From Eriocheir sinensis (taxonomy: Eukaryota > Arthropoda > Malacostraca > Decapoda > Varunidae): a DNA stretch of 64,000 nucleotides. How positions within the stretch are numbered: the stretch's first letter is position 1; each line of letters starts with the position of its first letter. Under the pieces are notes generated by a model, which saw only the letters and a program-made list of their open reading frames with translations, made no database searches and was not told the DNA's origin. The translations under genes and the position numbers were made by a program. Shown here in pieces: positions 14,880 through 29,345 of the stretch. The DNA is taken from contig NW_026110519.1 in assembly GCF_024679095.1 (NCBI RefSeq), forward strand, positions 185,270-249,269, written 5' to 3'.

Positions 14880-17800
14880 TTATAGCACGACATTATATGG
14901 AAATGAAATATATCACACGACATTATATGGAAATGAAACATAGCACACGACGTTATATGAAAAGAAAACATATCACACGGCATTATATGAAAATGAAATA
15001 TATCACACGACATTATATGAAAAGAAAACATATCACATGACATTACATGAAAAGAAAACATATCACACGACATTATATGAAAAGAAAACATATCACACGA
15101 CATTATATGAAAAGAAAACATATCACACGACATTATATGAAAATGAAATATATCACACGACATTATATGAAAAGAAAACATATCACACGACATTATATGA
15201 AAAGAAAACATATCACACGACATTATATGAAAAGAAAACATATCACACGACATTACATGAAAAGAAAACATATCACACGACATTATATGAAAAGAAAACA
15301 TATCACACGACATTATATGGAAATTAAACATATCACACGACATTATATGAAAAGACATATCACACGACATTGAAAATATTATCAGACGACATTATATGTA
15401 AAGAAAACATCACACGACCTTATATTAAAAGAAAACATATCACACGACATTATATGGAAAGAAAACATATCACACGACATTATATGAAAATGAAACATAT
15501 CACACGACATTATATGGAAATGAAACATATCACACGACATTATATGAAAAGAAAATATATCACACGACATTACATGAAAACAAAACATATCACACGACAT
15601 TATGTGGAAAGAAAACATATCACACGACATTACATGAAAAGAAAACATATCACACGAATATACATGAAAAGAAAATATATCACACGACATTATATGAAAA
15701 GAAAAATTATCACACGACATTACATGAAAAAAAAAAACATATCACACGACATTATATGAAAAGAAAACATATCACACCAAATTACATTAAAAGAAAACAT
15801 ATCACACGACATTATATGAAAAGAAAACATATCACACGACATTACATGAAAAGAAAACATATCACACGACATTATATGAAAAGAAACATATCACACGACA
15901 TTATATGAAAAGAAACATATCACACGACATTATATGAAAAGAAAATATATCACACGACATTATATGAAAAGAAAATATATCACACGACATTATATGAAAA
16001 GAAATATATCACACGACATTATATGAAAAGAAAATATATCACACGACATTATATGAAAAGAAACATATCACACGACATTATATGAAAAGAAAACATATCA
16101 CACGACATTATATGAAAAGAAACATATCACACGACATTATATGAAAAGAAAATATATCACACGACATTATATGAAAAGAAAATATATCACACGACATTAT
16201 ATGAAAGAAAACATATCACACGACATTATATGAAAAGAAAAATATATCACACGACATTACATGAAAAGAAAAACATATCACACGACATTATATGAAAGAA
16301 AAACATATCACACGACATTATATGAAAGAAAACATATCACACGACATTATATGAAAAGAAATATATCACACGACATTATATGAAAAGAAAACATATCACA
16401 CGACATTATATGAAAAGAAAATATATCACACGACATTATATGAAAAGAAAATATATCACACGACATTATATGAAAAGAAAATATATCACACGACATTATA
16501 TGAAAAGAAAATATATCACACGACATTATATGAAAAGAAATATATCACACGACATTATATGAAAAGAAAATATATCACACGACATTACATGAAAAGAAAA
16601 TATATCACACGACATTATATGAAAAGAAACATATCACACGACATTATATGAAAGAAAACATATCACACGACATTATATGAAAAGAAAATATATCACACGA
16701 CATTATATGAAAAGAAAACATATCACACGACATTATATGAAAAGAAAATATATCACACGACATTATATGAAAAGAAAACATATCACACGACATTATATGA
16801 AAAGAAAATATATCACACGACATTATATGAAAAGAAAACATATCACACGACATTATATGAAAAGAAACATATCACACGACATTATATGAAAAGAAAATAT
16901 ATCACACGACATTATATGAAAGAAAACATATCACACGACATTATATGTAAAGAAAACATATCACACGACATTATATGAAAAGAAAACATATCACACGACA
17001 TTATATGAAAAGAAAACATATCACACGACATTATATGAAAAAAAATATCACACGACATTATATGAAAGAAAATATATCACACGACATTATATGAAAAAAA
17101 TATATCACACGACATTATATGAAAAGAAACATATCACACGACATTTTATGAAATGAAAACATATCACACGACATTATATGAAAAAAAAATATATCACACG
17201 ACATTATATGAAAAAAAAACATATCACACGACATTATTTGAAAAGAAACATATCACACGACATTATATGAAAAGAAAACATATCACGACATTATATGAAA
17301 AGAAATATCACATGACATTATATGAAAAGAAAACATATCACACGACATTATATGAAAAGAAAACATATCACGACATTATATGAAAAGAAAATATATCACA
17401 CGACATTATATGAAAAGAAAATATATCACACGACATTATATGAAAAGAAAACATATCACACGACATTATATGAAAAGAAAATATATCACACGACATTATA
17501 TGAAAAGAAAACATATCACACGACATTACATGGAAAGAAAACATCACACGACATTATATGAAAAGAAAACATATCACACGACATTATATGAAAAGAAAAC
17601 ATATCACACGACATTATATGAAAAGAAAACATATCACACGACATTATATGAAAGAAAACATATCACACGACATTATATGAAAGAAAATATATCACACGAC
17701 ATTATATGAAAGAAAACATATCACACGACATTATATGAAAAGAAAATATATCACACGACATTATATGGAAAGAAAATGTATCACACGACATTATATGAAA

Positions 17801-19193
17801 AGAAAATATATCACACGACATTATATGGAAAGAAAATATATCACACGACATTATATGAAAAGAAATATATCACACGACATTATATGAAAAAAATATATCA
17901 CACGACATTATATGAAAAGAAAACATATCACACGACATTATATGAAAAGAAAACATATCACACGACATTATATGAAAAGAAAACATATCACACGACATTA
18001 TATGAAAAGAAAACATATCACTCGACATTATATGAAAAGAAAACATATCACACGACATTATATGAAAAGAAAACATATCACTTGACATTATATGAAAAGA
18101 AAACATATCACACGACATTATATGAAAAGAAAACATATCACACGACATTATATGAAAGGAAAATATATCACACGACATTATATGGAAATGAAACATATCA
18201 CACAACATTATATGGAAAGAAAACATATCACACGACATTACATGAAAAGAAAACATATCACACGACATTACATGAAAAGAAAACATATCACACGAAATTA
18301 TATGGAAAGAAAACATATCACACGACATTATATGAAAAGAAATCATATCACACGACATTATATGAAAGAAAACATATCACACGACATTATATGAAAGAAA
18401 CATATCACACGACATTATATGGAAAGAAAACATATCACACGACATTATATGAAAAGAAAATATATCACAAGAAATTATATGTAAATTAAACATATCACAC
18501 GACATTATATGAAAAGAAAATATATCACACGACATTATATGAAAAGAAAATATATCACACGACATTATATGAAAAGAAAGCATATCACACGACATTATAT
18601 GAAAAGAAAACATATCACACGACATTATATGAAAAGAAAATATATCACACGACATTACATGAAAATAAAAAACATCACACTACATTATATGAAAAGAAAA
18701 CATATCACACGACATGATATGAAAAGAAAACATAGCACACGACATTATATGAAAGAAAATATATCACACGACATTATATGAAAAGAAATATATCACACGA
18801 CATTATATGAAAAGAAAACATATCACACATTATATGAAAGAAACATATCACACTACATTATATAAAAATAAAAAATATCAAACGAAATTATATTAAAATA
18901 AAACATATCACACGACATTATATGAAAAGAAAATATATCACACGACATTATATGAAAAGAAAACATATCACACGACATTATATGAAAAGAAAACATATCA
19001 CACGATATTACATGAAAAGAAAACATATCACACGACATTATATGAAAAGAAATATAAAACATATCACACGACATTATATGAAAAGAAACATATCACACGA
19101 CATTATCTTAAAAGAAAACATATCACCCGACCTTATATGAAAAGAAAACATATCACACGACATTATATGGAAAGAAAACATATCACACGACAT
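14880..19193. repeat. 30-bp minisatellite array (array C)
   Basis: About 140 copies of a 30-bp AT-rich unit (TATCACACGACATTATATGA followed by AAAGAAAACA). The period is almost exactly 30, so 10-residue periodic ORFs (HITRHYMKRK type) appear in several frames and are rejected as genes. Common variants are single-A indels in the AAAAG run, C/T at AAACATATC versus AAATATATC, and TTACATG versus TTATATG. Divergence is low in the centre and higher near 18.8-19.1 kb. Confidence 0.97.
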
Positions 19194-22100
19194 GGCTGCT
19201 GCTCCTCCCTCGTCGTGGCTGCTGCTCCTCCGTCGTCGGCTGCTGCTCCTCCGTCGTCGTGGCTGCTGCCCTCCGTCGTCGTGGCTGCTGCTCCTCCGTC
19301 GTCGTGGCTGCTGCTCCTCCGTCGTCGTGGCTGCTCCTCCGTCGTCGTGGCTGCTGCTCCTCCCCGTCGTGGCTGCTGCTCCTCCGTCGTCGTGGCTGCT
19401 GCTCCTCCGTCGTCGTGGCTGCTGTTCTCCGTCGTCGTGGCTGCTGCTCCTCCGTCGTCGGCTGCTGCTCCTCCGTCGTCGTGGCTGCTGCTCCTCCGTC
19501 GTCGGCTGCTGCTCCTCCGTCGTCGTGGCTGCTGCCCTCCGTCGTCGGCTGCTGCTCCTCCGTCGTCGTGGCTGCTGCTCCTCCGTCGTCGTGGCTGCTG
19601 CTCCCTCCGTCGTCGTGGCTGCTGCTCCTCCGTCGTCGTGGCTGCTGCTCCTCCGTCGTCGTGGCTGCTGCTCCTCCGTCGTCGTGGCTGCTGCCCTCCG
19701 TCGTCGTGGCTGCTGCTCCTCCGTCGTCGTGGCTGCTGCTCCTCCTCCGTCGTCGTGGCTGCTGCTCCTCCGTCGTCGTGGCTGCTGCTCCTCCGTCGTC
19801 GTGGCTGCTGCCCTCCCTCGTCGTGGCTGCTGCTCCTCCGTCGTCGGCTGCTGCTGCCCTCCGTCGTCGTGGCTGCTGCTCCTCCGTCGTCGTGGCTGCT
19901 GCTCCTCCGTCGTCGTGGCTGCTGCTCCTCCGTCGTCGTGGCTGCTGCTCCTCCCTCGTCGTGGCTGCTGCCCTCCGTCGTCGTGGCTGCTGCTCCTCCG
20001 TCGTGGCTGCTGCCCCTCCGTCGTCGTGGCTGCTGCTCCTCCCTCGTCGTGGCTGCTGCCCTCCGTCGTCGTGGCTGCTGCTCCTCCGTCGTCGTGGCTG
20101 CTGCTCCTCCTCGTCGTGGCTGCTGCTCCTCCGTCGTCGTGGCTGCTGCTCCCCCCGTCGTCGTGGCTGCTGCTCCCCCCGTCGTCGTGGCTGCTGCTCC
20201 CCCCGTCGTCGTGGCTGCTGCTCCTCCGTCGTGGCTGCTGCTCCTCCGTCGTCGTGGCTGCTGCTCCTCCGTCGTCGTGGCTGCTGCTGCTCCTCCGTCG
20301 TCGGCTGCTGCTCCTCCGTCGTGGCTGCTGCTCCTCCGTCGTCGTGGCTGCTGCTCCTCCCTCGTCGTCGTGGCTGCTGCTCCTCCGTCGTCGGCTGCTG
20401 CTCCTCCGTCGTCGTGGCTGCTGCTCCTCCCTCGTCGTGGCTGCTGCTCCTCCGTCGTCGTGGCTGCTGTTCTCCGTCGTCGTGGCTGCTGCTCCTCCGT
20501 CGTCGTGGCTGCTGCCCTCCGTCGTCGTGGCTGCTGCTCCTCCCTCGTCGTGGCTGCTGCTCCTCGTCGTGGCTGCTGCTCCTCCGTCGTCGTGGCTGCT
20601 GCTCCTCCGTCGTCGTGGCTGCTGCCCTCCGTCGTCGTGGCTGCTGCCCTCCTCGTCGTGGCTGCTGCTCCTCCGTCGTCGTGGCTGTTCTCCGTCGTCG
20701 TGGCTGCTGCTCCTCCGTCGTCGTGGCTGCTGCTCCTCCGTCGTCGTGGCTGCTGCTCCTCCGTCGTCGTGGCTGCTGCCTCCGTCGTCGTGGCTGCTGC
20801 CCCTCCGTCGTGGCTGCTGCTCCTCCGTCGTCGTGGCTGCTGCTCCTCCGTCGTCGTGGCTGCTGCTCCTCCGTCGTCGTGGCTGCTGCCCTCCGTCGTC
20901 GTGGCTGCTGCTCCTCCCTCGTCGTGGCTGCTGCTCCTCCGTCGTCGTGGCTGCTGCCCTCCGTCGTCGTGGCTGCTGCTCCTCCGTCGTCGTGGCTGCT
21001 GCTCCTCCGTCGTCGTGGCTGCTGCTCCTCCGTCGTCGTGGCTGCTGTTCCTCCGTCGTCGTGGCTGCTGCTCCTCTCCGTCGTCGTGGCTGCTGCCCTC
21101 CGTCGTCGTGGCTGCTGCTCCTCCGTCGTCGTGGCTGCTGCTCCTCCGTCGTCGTGGCTGCTGCTCCTCCGTCGTCGTGGCTGCTGCCCTCCGTCGTCGT
21201 GGCTGCTGCTCCTCCGTCGTCGTGGCTGCTGTTCTCCGTCGTCGTGGCTGCTGCTCCTCCTCGTCGTGGCTGCTGCTCCTCCGTCGTCGTGGCTGCTGCT
21301 CCTCCGTCGTCGTGGCTGCTGCTCCTCCGTCGTCGTGGCTGCTGCCCTCCGTCGTCGTGGCTGCTCCTCCGTCGTCGTGGCTGCTGCTCCTCCCTCGTCG
21401 TGGCTGCTGCTCCTCCGTCGTCGTGGCTGCTGCTCCTCCGTCGTCGTGGCTGCTGCTCCCTCCGTCGTCGTGGCTGCTGCTCCCTCCGTCGTCGTGGCTG
21501 CTGCTCCGTCGTCGGCTGCTGCTCCTCCGTCGTCGTGGCTGCTGCTCCTCCGTCGTCGGCTGCTGCTCCTCCGTCGTCGTGGCTGCTGCTCCTCCGTCGT
21601 GGCTGCTGCTCCCCTCCGTCGTGGCTGCTGCTCCTCCTCCGTCGTCGTGGCTGCTGCTCCTCCGTCGTCGTGGCTGCTGCTCCTCCGTCGTCGTGGCTGC
21701 TGCTCCTCCGTCGTGGCTGCTGCTCCTCCGTCGTCGTGGCTGCTGCTCCTCCCTCGTCGTGGCTGCTGCTCCTCCGTCGTCGGCTGCTGCTCCTCCTCCG
21801 TCGTCGTGGCTGCTGCTCCTCCGTCGTCGTGGCTGCTGCTCCTCCTCGTCGTGGCTGCTGCTCCCTCCGTCGTGGCTGCTGCTCCTCCGTCGTCGGCTGC
21901 TGCTCCTCCCTCCGTCGTCGTGGCTGCTGCTCCTCCTCCGTCGTCGTGGCTGCTGCTCCTCCGTCGTCGTGGCTGCTGCTCCTCCCTCGTCGTGGCTGCT
22001 CCCTCGTCGTGGCTGCTGCTCCTCCGTCGTCGTGGCTGCTGCTCCTCTCCGTCGTCGTGGCTGCTGCTCCTCCTCGTCGTGGCTGCTGCCCTCCGTCGTC

Positions 22101-25100
22101 GTGGCTGCTGCCCTCCGTCGTCGTGGCTGCTGCTCCTCCGTCGTCGTGGCTGCTGCTCTCCGTCGTCGGCTGCTGCTCCTCCTCCGTCGTGGCTGCTGCT
22201 CCTCCGTCGTCGTGGCTGCTGCTCCCTCCGTCGTCGTGGCTGCTGCTCCTCCGTCGTCGGCTGCTGCTCCCTCCGTCGTCGTGGCTGCTGCTCCCTCCGT
22301 CGTCGTGGCTGCTGCTCCTCCTCCGTCGTCGTGGCTGCTGCTCTCCTCCGTCGTCGTGGCTGCTGCTCCTCCCGTCGTCGTGGCTGCTGCTCCTCCTCCG
22401 TCGTCGTGGCTGCTGTTCCCTCCTCGTCGTGGCTGCTGCTCCCTCCGTCGTCGTGGCTGCTGCTCCTCCGTCGTCGTGGCTGCTGCTCCTCCGTCGTCGT
22501 GGCTGCTGCTCCTCCGTCGTCGTGGCTGCTGCTCCTCCGTCGTCGTGGCTGCTGCTCCCTCGTCGTGGCTGCTGCTCCTCCGTCGTCGTGGCTGCTGCTC
22601 CTCCGTCGTCGTGGCTGCTCCCTCCTCGTCGTGGCTGCTGCCCTCCGTCGTCGTGGTTGCTGCTCCTCTCCGTCGTCGTGGCTGCTGCTCCCTTCCGTCG
22701 TCGTGGCTGCTGCTCTCCTCCGTCGTCGGCTGCTGCTTCCGTCGTCGTGGCTGCTGCTCCTCCGTCGTCGTGGCTGCTGCTCCTCCGTCGTCGTGGCTGC
22801 TGCTCCTCTCCGTCGTCGTGGCTGCTGCTCCTCCGTCGTCGTGGCTGCTGCTCCTCCGTCGTCGTGGCTGCTGCTCCTCCGTCGTCGTGGCTGCTGCTCC
22901 TCCGTCGTCGTGGCTGCTGCTCCTCCGTCGTCGTGGCTGCTGCCCTCCGTCGTCGTGGCTGCTGCTTCCTCCCTCCGTCGTCGTGGCTGCTGCTTCCTTC
23001 CTCCCTCGTCGTGGCTGCTGCTCCTCCGTCGTCGTGGCTGCTGCCCTCCGTCGTCGTGGCTGCTGCTCCCTCCGTCGTCGTGGCTGCTGCTCCCTCCGTC
23101 GTCGTGGCTGCTGCTCCTCCGTCGTCGTGGCTGCTGCTCCTCCTCGTCGTGGCTGCTGCTCCTCCCTCCGTCGTCGTGGCTGCTGCCCTCCTCCGTCGTC
23201 GTGGCTGCTGCCCTCCTCCGTCGTCGTGGCTGCTGCTCCTCCGTCGTCGTGGCTGCTGCTCCCTCCCTCCGTCGTCGTGGCTGCTGCTCCTCCCGTCGTC
23301 GTGGCTGCTGCTCCTCCGTCGTCGTGGCTGCTGCTCCTCCGTCGTCGTGGCTGCTGCTCCTCCGTCGTCGTGGCTGCTGCCCTCCGTCGTCGGCTGCTGC
23401 CCTCCGTCGTCGTGGCTGCTGCTCCTCCTCCGTCGTCGTGGCTGCTGCTCCTCCGTCGTCGTGGCTGCTGCTCCTCCCTCGTCGTGGCTGCTGCTCCCTC
23501 CGTCGTCGTGGCTGCTGCTCCTCCCGTCGTCGTGGCTGCTGCTCCTCCGTCGTCGTGGCTGCTGCTCTCCTCCGTCGTCGTGGCTGCTGCTCCTCCCTCG
23601 TCGTGGCTGCTCCCTCCGTCGTCGTGGCTGCTGCTCCTCCCCGTCGTGGCTGCTGCTCCTCCTCCGTCGTGGCTGCTGCTCCTCCGTCGTCGTGGCTGCT
23701 GCTCCTCCGTCGTCGTGGCTGCTGCTCCTCCGTCGTCGTGGCTGCTGCTCCTCCGTCGTCGTGGCTGCTGCTCCTCCGTCGTCGTGGCTGCTGCTCCTCC
23801 GTCGTCGTGGCTGCTGCTCCTCCCTCGTCGTGGCTGCTGCTCCTCCCTCGTCGTGGCTGCTGCTCCTCCGTCGTCGTGGCTGCTGCTCCTCCGTCGTCGT
23901 GGCTGCTGCTTCCTCCGTCGTCGTGGCTGCTGCTCCTCCGTCGTCGGCTGCTGCTCCCTCCGTCGTCGTGGCTGCTGCTCCTCCGTCGTCGTGGCTGCTG
24001 CTCCTCCGTCGTCGTGGCTGCTGCTTCCGTCGTCGTGGCTGCTGCCCTCCGTCGTCGTGGCTGCTGCTCCTCCTCCGTCGTCGTGGCTGCTGCTCCTCCG
24101 TCGTCGTGGCTGCTGCTCCTCCCTCGTCGTGGCTGCTGTCCTCCGTCGTCGTGGCTGCTGCTCCTCCTCCGTCGTGGCTGCTGCTCCTCCGTCGTCGTGG
24201 CTGCTGCTCTCCCTCGTCGTGGCTGCTGCTCCTCCGTCGTCGTGGCTGCTCCTCCGTCGTCGGCTGCTGCTCCCTCCGTCGTCGTGGCTGCTGCTCCTCC
24301 GTCGTCGTGGCTGCTGCTCCTCCGTCGTGGCTGCTGCTCCTCCGTCGTCGTGGCTGCTGCCTCTCCGTCGTCGTGGCTGCTGCTCCTCCGTCGTCGGCTG
24401 CTGCTCCTCCGTCGTCGTGGCTGCTGCTCCTCCGTCGTCGTGGCTGCTGCTCCTCCGTCGTCGTGGCTGCTGCCCTCCGTCGTCGGCTGCTGCTCCCTCC
24501 GTCGTCGTGGCTGCTGCTCCTCCGTCGTCGTGGCTGCTGCTCCTCCGTCGTCGTGGCTGCTGCTCCTCCGTCGTCGTGGCTGCTGCTCCTCCGTCGTCGT
24601 GGCTGCTGCTCCTCCGTCGTCGTGGCTGCTGCCCTCCGTCGTCGGCTGCTGCTCCTCCGTCGTCGTGGCTGCTGCTCCTCCTCGTCGTGGCTGCTGCTCC
24701 TCCGTCGTCGTGGCTGCTGCTCCCTCCGTCGTCGTGGCTGCTGCTCTTCCGTCGTCGTGGCTGCTGCCTCCGTCGTCGTGGCTGCTGTCCTCCTCCGTCG
24801 TCGTGGCTGCTGCTCCTCCTCCGTCGTCGTGGCTGCTGCTCCTCCGTCGTCGTGGCTGCTGCTCCTTCCGTCGTCGTGGCTGCTGCTCCCTCCGTCGTCG
24901 TGGCTGCTGCTCCTCCGTCGTCGGCTGTTGCTCCCTCCGTCGTCGCTGCTGCTCCTCCGTCGTCGTGGCTGCTGCTCCTCCGTCGTCGTGGCTGCTGCTC
25001 CTCCGTCGTCGGCTGCTGCTCCTCCGTCGTCGTGGCTGCTGCTCCCTCCGTCGTCGTGGTTGCTGCTCCTCCGTCGTCGTGGCTGCTGCTCCTCCCTCGT

Positions 25101-25922
25101 CGTGGCTGCTGCTCCTCCGTCGTCGTGGCTGCTGCTCCTCCATCGTCGTGGCTGCTCCTCCGTCGTCGTCGCTGCTGCCCTCCTCCGTCGTGGCTGCTGC
25201 TCCCTCCTCGTCGTGGCTGCTGCCCTCCGTCGTCGTGGCTGCTGCTCCTCCCTGTCGTGGCTGCTGCTCCTCCGTCGTCGTGGCTGTTGCTCCCTGTCGT
25301 GGCTGCTGCTCCTCCGTCGTCGTGGCTGCTGCTCCTCCGTCGTCGTGGCTGCTGCTCCTCCGTCGTCGTGGCTGCTGCTCATTCCCTCGTCGTGGCTGCT
25401 GCTCCCTCCCTTGTCGTGGCTGCTGCCCTCCGTCGTCGTGGCTGCTGCTCCCTCCGTCGTCGTGGCTGCTGCTCTCCGTCGTCGTGGCTGCTGCTCCTCC
25501 GTCGTCGTGGCTGCTGTCTCCGTCGTCGTGGCTGCTGCTCCTCCGTCGTCGGCTGCTGTTCTTCCGTCGTGGCTGCTGCTCCTCCGTCGTCGTGGCTGCT
25601 GCTCCTCCGTCGTCGTGGCTGCTGCTCCTCCGTCGTCGGCTGCTTCCTCCGTCGTCGTGGCTGCTGTTCTCCGTCGTCGTGGCTGCTCCCTCCGTCGTCG
25701 TGGCTGCTGCTCCCTCCGTCGGCGTGGCTGCTGCTCCTCCGTCGTCGTGGCTGCTGCTCTCCCTCGTCGTGGCTGCTGCTCCTCCCTCGTCGTGGCTGCT
25801 GCTCCTCCGTCGTCGTGGCTGCTGCCCTCCGTCGTCGTGGCTGCTGCTCCTCCCTCGTCGTGGCTGTTCCTCCTCCGTCGTGGCTGCTGCTCCTCCGTCG
25901 TCGTGGCTGCTGCTCCTTCGTC
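19192..25922. repeat. 23-bp minisatellite array (array D)
   Basis: About 290 copies of a 23-bp GC-rich unit (GGCTGCTGCTCCTCC plus GTCGTCGT). Frequent variants delete one GTC or change CTCC to CCTC. As 23 is not a multiple of 3, the three frames chain together every 69 bp, so all six frames stay open for over 2,000 codons. These frames (Leu/Arg/Val/Cys on one strand, Gln/Arg/Ser/Ala on the other) are periodicity artefacts. Confidence 0.97.
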
Positions 25923-26650
25923 GTCTTTTCGTCGTCTTCTTCTTCGTCTTAACTTTCTTTTGTTCATCTTATTTTTCTGTCGTCTTTCTCTGTCCTCTTC
26001 TTCGTCAGTCTTCTTCGTGCTCCTTCGTCGTCTTCTTCGTCGTCTCTTTTCGTCTTCGTCATGTCTTCTTCGGTCTTCGTCGTTCGTCAACTTTCGTCTG
26101 ACTTCTTCGTCTTCTTCTTCTTCTTCGTCTTCTTCTTCGTCTTTCTGTCGTCTTTCTTTCTTTCTTCTGGTCGTCTTTTCCGTTCTTCTTCGTCTTCTTC
26201 GTCGTCTTTCTTCGTCGTCTTCTTCGTCTTTCTTTCTTCTTTCGTCGTCTTTCCTTTCGTCTTCTTCTGTCGTCGTCTTCTCTCTGTCTTTTTCTTCTGT
26301 CTGTACTGTTCTTGCTTTTTATCTCTTTTTTCTTCTGTATATATCTATCTTTGTCGTCTTGCTCATGTTCGTTTCGATATTCGTCTTCTTCGTCTCTTCT
26401 TTCGTTTTTATGTTCTTCGAGTTCGTCGTATTTTCTTCGTCTTCTTCGCCTTTCCGGTCTTCTTCTTCGTCGTTTTGCTCATGGTCTTCTTTGGTTTGTA
26501 TTCTTGGTCTTCTTCTTTCTTTACTCGTCTTTTCCTTTTTTTTCGTTTGATCGGTCTGGTTTCGATTTGGTTTGTATTTTTGTTTTCTATCTTTTTTTTG
26601 CTCTGGTCGAGTTGGTTGGTATTTTTTGTTTTATTCATCTTTTTTTTACC
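25923..26650. repeat. Pyrimidine-rich CTTCGT low-complexity tract
   Basis: A strand-asymmetric tract of CTTCTTCGTCGTC-like hexamers and nonamers that grades out of array D and into T-rich sequence. No gene is supported; open frames rich in Phe, Ser and Leu reflect composition. Confidence 0.85.
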
Positions 26651-29345
26651 TGGGTTGTATATTGATTGTATTTTTTTATTACTTTTTTTATCTTTTGCTC
26701 TTGCTCATTTGGTTTGTATTTTTGTTTTGATTTATTTTTTTGTCCTTTTTTTGCTCTTATTTATTTATTTTTATCTTTTTTTGTTCATCGAGTTATCTAT
26801 GTTTTATCTTTTTTTTTGCTCTGGTCGAGTTGGTTTGTATTTTTTGTTTTATCTTTTTTTTTTTTTGCTCTGGTCGAGTTGGTTTGTATTTTTTGTTTAT
26901 CCATTTTTTTCTTTTTGCCTGGCTCTGAGTTGGTTTATTTTTTATTTTATCTTTTTTTTTCTTTTTATGCCCGGTCGAGTTGGTCGGTATTTTTGAAGTT
27001 TTATCTTTTTCTTCTTTTTTGTTCCGTCAGTTATTGTATTATTCTGTTTTATCTATTTGTATTTCTTTTTTTTTGTTTGGTCGACGTTGGTTTATTTTGT
27101 ATTTTACTATTTTTTTATGCTCTGTCGAGTTGGTTTTGTATTTTTTATCGACTATTTTTTCTTTTTTTTGTTTCGGTCGAGTTGGTTTGTATTGGTTTTA
27201 TTTTTCTTTTTTTTTTTTTGCTCTGTTTCTATTGGTTTCATACTTTTTACCATTATTTTTTTTTTCTTTTTTTGCCTGGTCGTATTATTTTGTATTTTTG
27301 TTTTATCTATTTTTTTTTTTGCTCTGGTCGAGTTATTTGTATTTTTGTTTTTATCTATTTTATTTTATTTTTTGTTCTGGTCGAGTTATTTTGTATTTTT
27401 TGTTTTATTTTTTTTTTTTTTTGTTTGGTTTATGCTGGTTTGTATTTTTTTTTGTTTTATTCATTTTTTTTGTCTGTCGAGTTGGTTTGTACTTTTTGCT
27501 TTTATCTTTTCTTTTCTTTTTTTTTTGCTTTGGACGAGTTGGTTTATATTTTTTTGTTTTATCTTTTTTTGCCTGGTTTATTCTGTTTGTTTTTTTTTTT
27601 TTTTTTTTGTTTTATTTATTTTTTATTTATCTTTTTGGCTCTGGTTTATTTTTTATTTGTCGAGTTAGTTTTGTATTTTTGTTTTATTTTTTAGTCTGGT
27701 CGAGTTGGTTTGTATTTTTGTTTTATTCATATTTTTTGCTCTGTCGAGTTGGTTTTATTTTGTTTTATCTATTTTTTTTTTTTTGCTCTCGGTCGAGTTA
27801 TTTATGTTTTTGTTTTATCATTTTTGTTTCTTTTTTTTTTTCCGGTCGAGTTGGTTTGGTATTTTGGTTTTATCATTTTTTTTTTGCCTGGTCGAGTTGG
27901 TTTGTATTTTTGTTTTATCATTTTTTCTTTTTATGCCTGTATCGAGTTGGTTTGTATTTTTTGGTTTTATCTTTTTTCTTCTTTTTTTTTGCTCTGGTCG
28001 AGTTGGTTTGTATTTTTTGGTTTTATCATTTTTTTTCTTTTTTTATGCTCTGGTCGAGTTGGTTTGTATTTTTTGGTTTTATCATTTTTTTTTCTCTTTT
28101 TATGCTCTGGTCGAGTTGGTTTGTATTTTTTGGTTTTATCATTTTTTTGCTCTGTATATTGGTTTGTATTTGCCTTTATCTTATTTTATTTTATTTTATG
28201 CTCTGGTCGAGTTGGTCATTTTTGTTTTATAATTTTTTTTTTTTTTTTGGTTCTGCCTGAGTTGATTTGTATTATTTAGTTTATCTTTTTTTTGGCTCAG
28301 GTCGAGTTGGTTTGTATTTTTGTATTTATTATTTTTTTTTTGCTCTGGTCGAGTTCGTTTGTATTTATTTGTTTTATCTTTTTTTTTCTGCTCTGGTCGA
28401 GTTGGTTTGTATTTTTTTCTTTTATCTTTTTTTTGCTCTGGTCGAGTTGGTTTGTATTTTTTATTTATATATTTTTTTTGCTCTGGTCGAGTTGGTTTGT
28501 ATTTTTGTTTTATCTTTTTTTTATCTGGTCGAGTTGGTTTGTATTTTTTTGTTTTATCCTTTTTTTTTTGGCTCTGGTCGAGATGGTTTGTCTTTTTTAG
28601 TTTTATTTTTTTTTGGCTCTGGTCGAGTTGGTTTGTATTTTTTTGTTTTATCATTTTTAATTTTTTTTTTTGCTCTGGTCGAGTTGGTTTGTATTTTTTG
28701 TTTTATCTATTTTTTTTTTGCTCTGGTCGAGTTGGTTTGTATTTTTTGTTTTATCTATTTTTTTTTTTGCTCTGGTCGAGTTGGTTTGTATTTTTTGTTT
28801 TATATATTTTTTTTTGCTCTGGTCGAGTTGGTTTGTATTTTTTTTTTTTATCTATTTTTTTTTGTGCTCTGGTCGAGTTGGTTTGTATTTTTTTTTTTTT
28901 TTTGCTCTGGTCGAGTTGGTTTGTATTTTTTGTTTTATCTATTTTTTTTTTTTGCTCTGGTCGAGTTGGTTTGTATTTTTTTTGTTTTATCTATTTTTTT
29001 TTTTTTTTTGCTCTGGTCGAGTTGGTTTGTATTTTTTTGTTTTATCTATTTTTTTTTTTTGCTCTGGTCGAGTTGGTTTGTATTTTTTTGTTTTATCTAT
29101 TTTTTTTTTTTTTGCTCTGGTCGAGTTGGTTTGTATTTTTTTGTTTTATCTTTTTTTTTCTTTTTTGCTCTGGTCGAGTTGGTTTGTATTTTTTTCTTTT
29201 TTTTTTTGCTCTTGTCGAGTTGGTTTGTATTTTTTTGTTTTAGCTTTTTTTTTTTTTGCTCTGGACGAGTTTTTTTTTTTTTTTTTTTGCTCTGGTCGAG
29301 TTGGTTTGTATTTTTTTGTTTTAGCTTTTTTTTTGTGCTCTGGTA
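26651..29345. repeat. ~50-bp T-rich minisatellite array (array F)
   Basis: Tandem units of about 48-60 bp, each with the core GCTCTGGTCGAGTTGG, then TTTGTATTTTTTGTTTTATC, then a T run of variable length that causes most length variation. Units are degenerate at the left and cleaner from ~27.9 kb. No gene is supported. Confidence 0.93.

Noticed and set aside
14880..19193. CRISPR array (regular ~30-bp repeats)
   Set aside because: Units are directly adjacent with no spacers, and the context is eukaryotic; it is a minisatellite.
19074..26550. ORFs of over 2,000 codons in the 23-bp array
   Set aside because: All six frames are open because 3 x 23 bp = 69 bp has no stop; products are low-complexity repeats.
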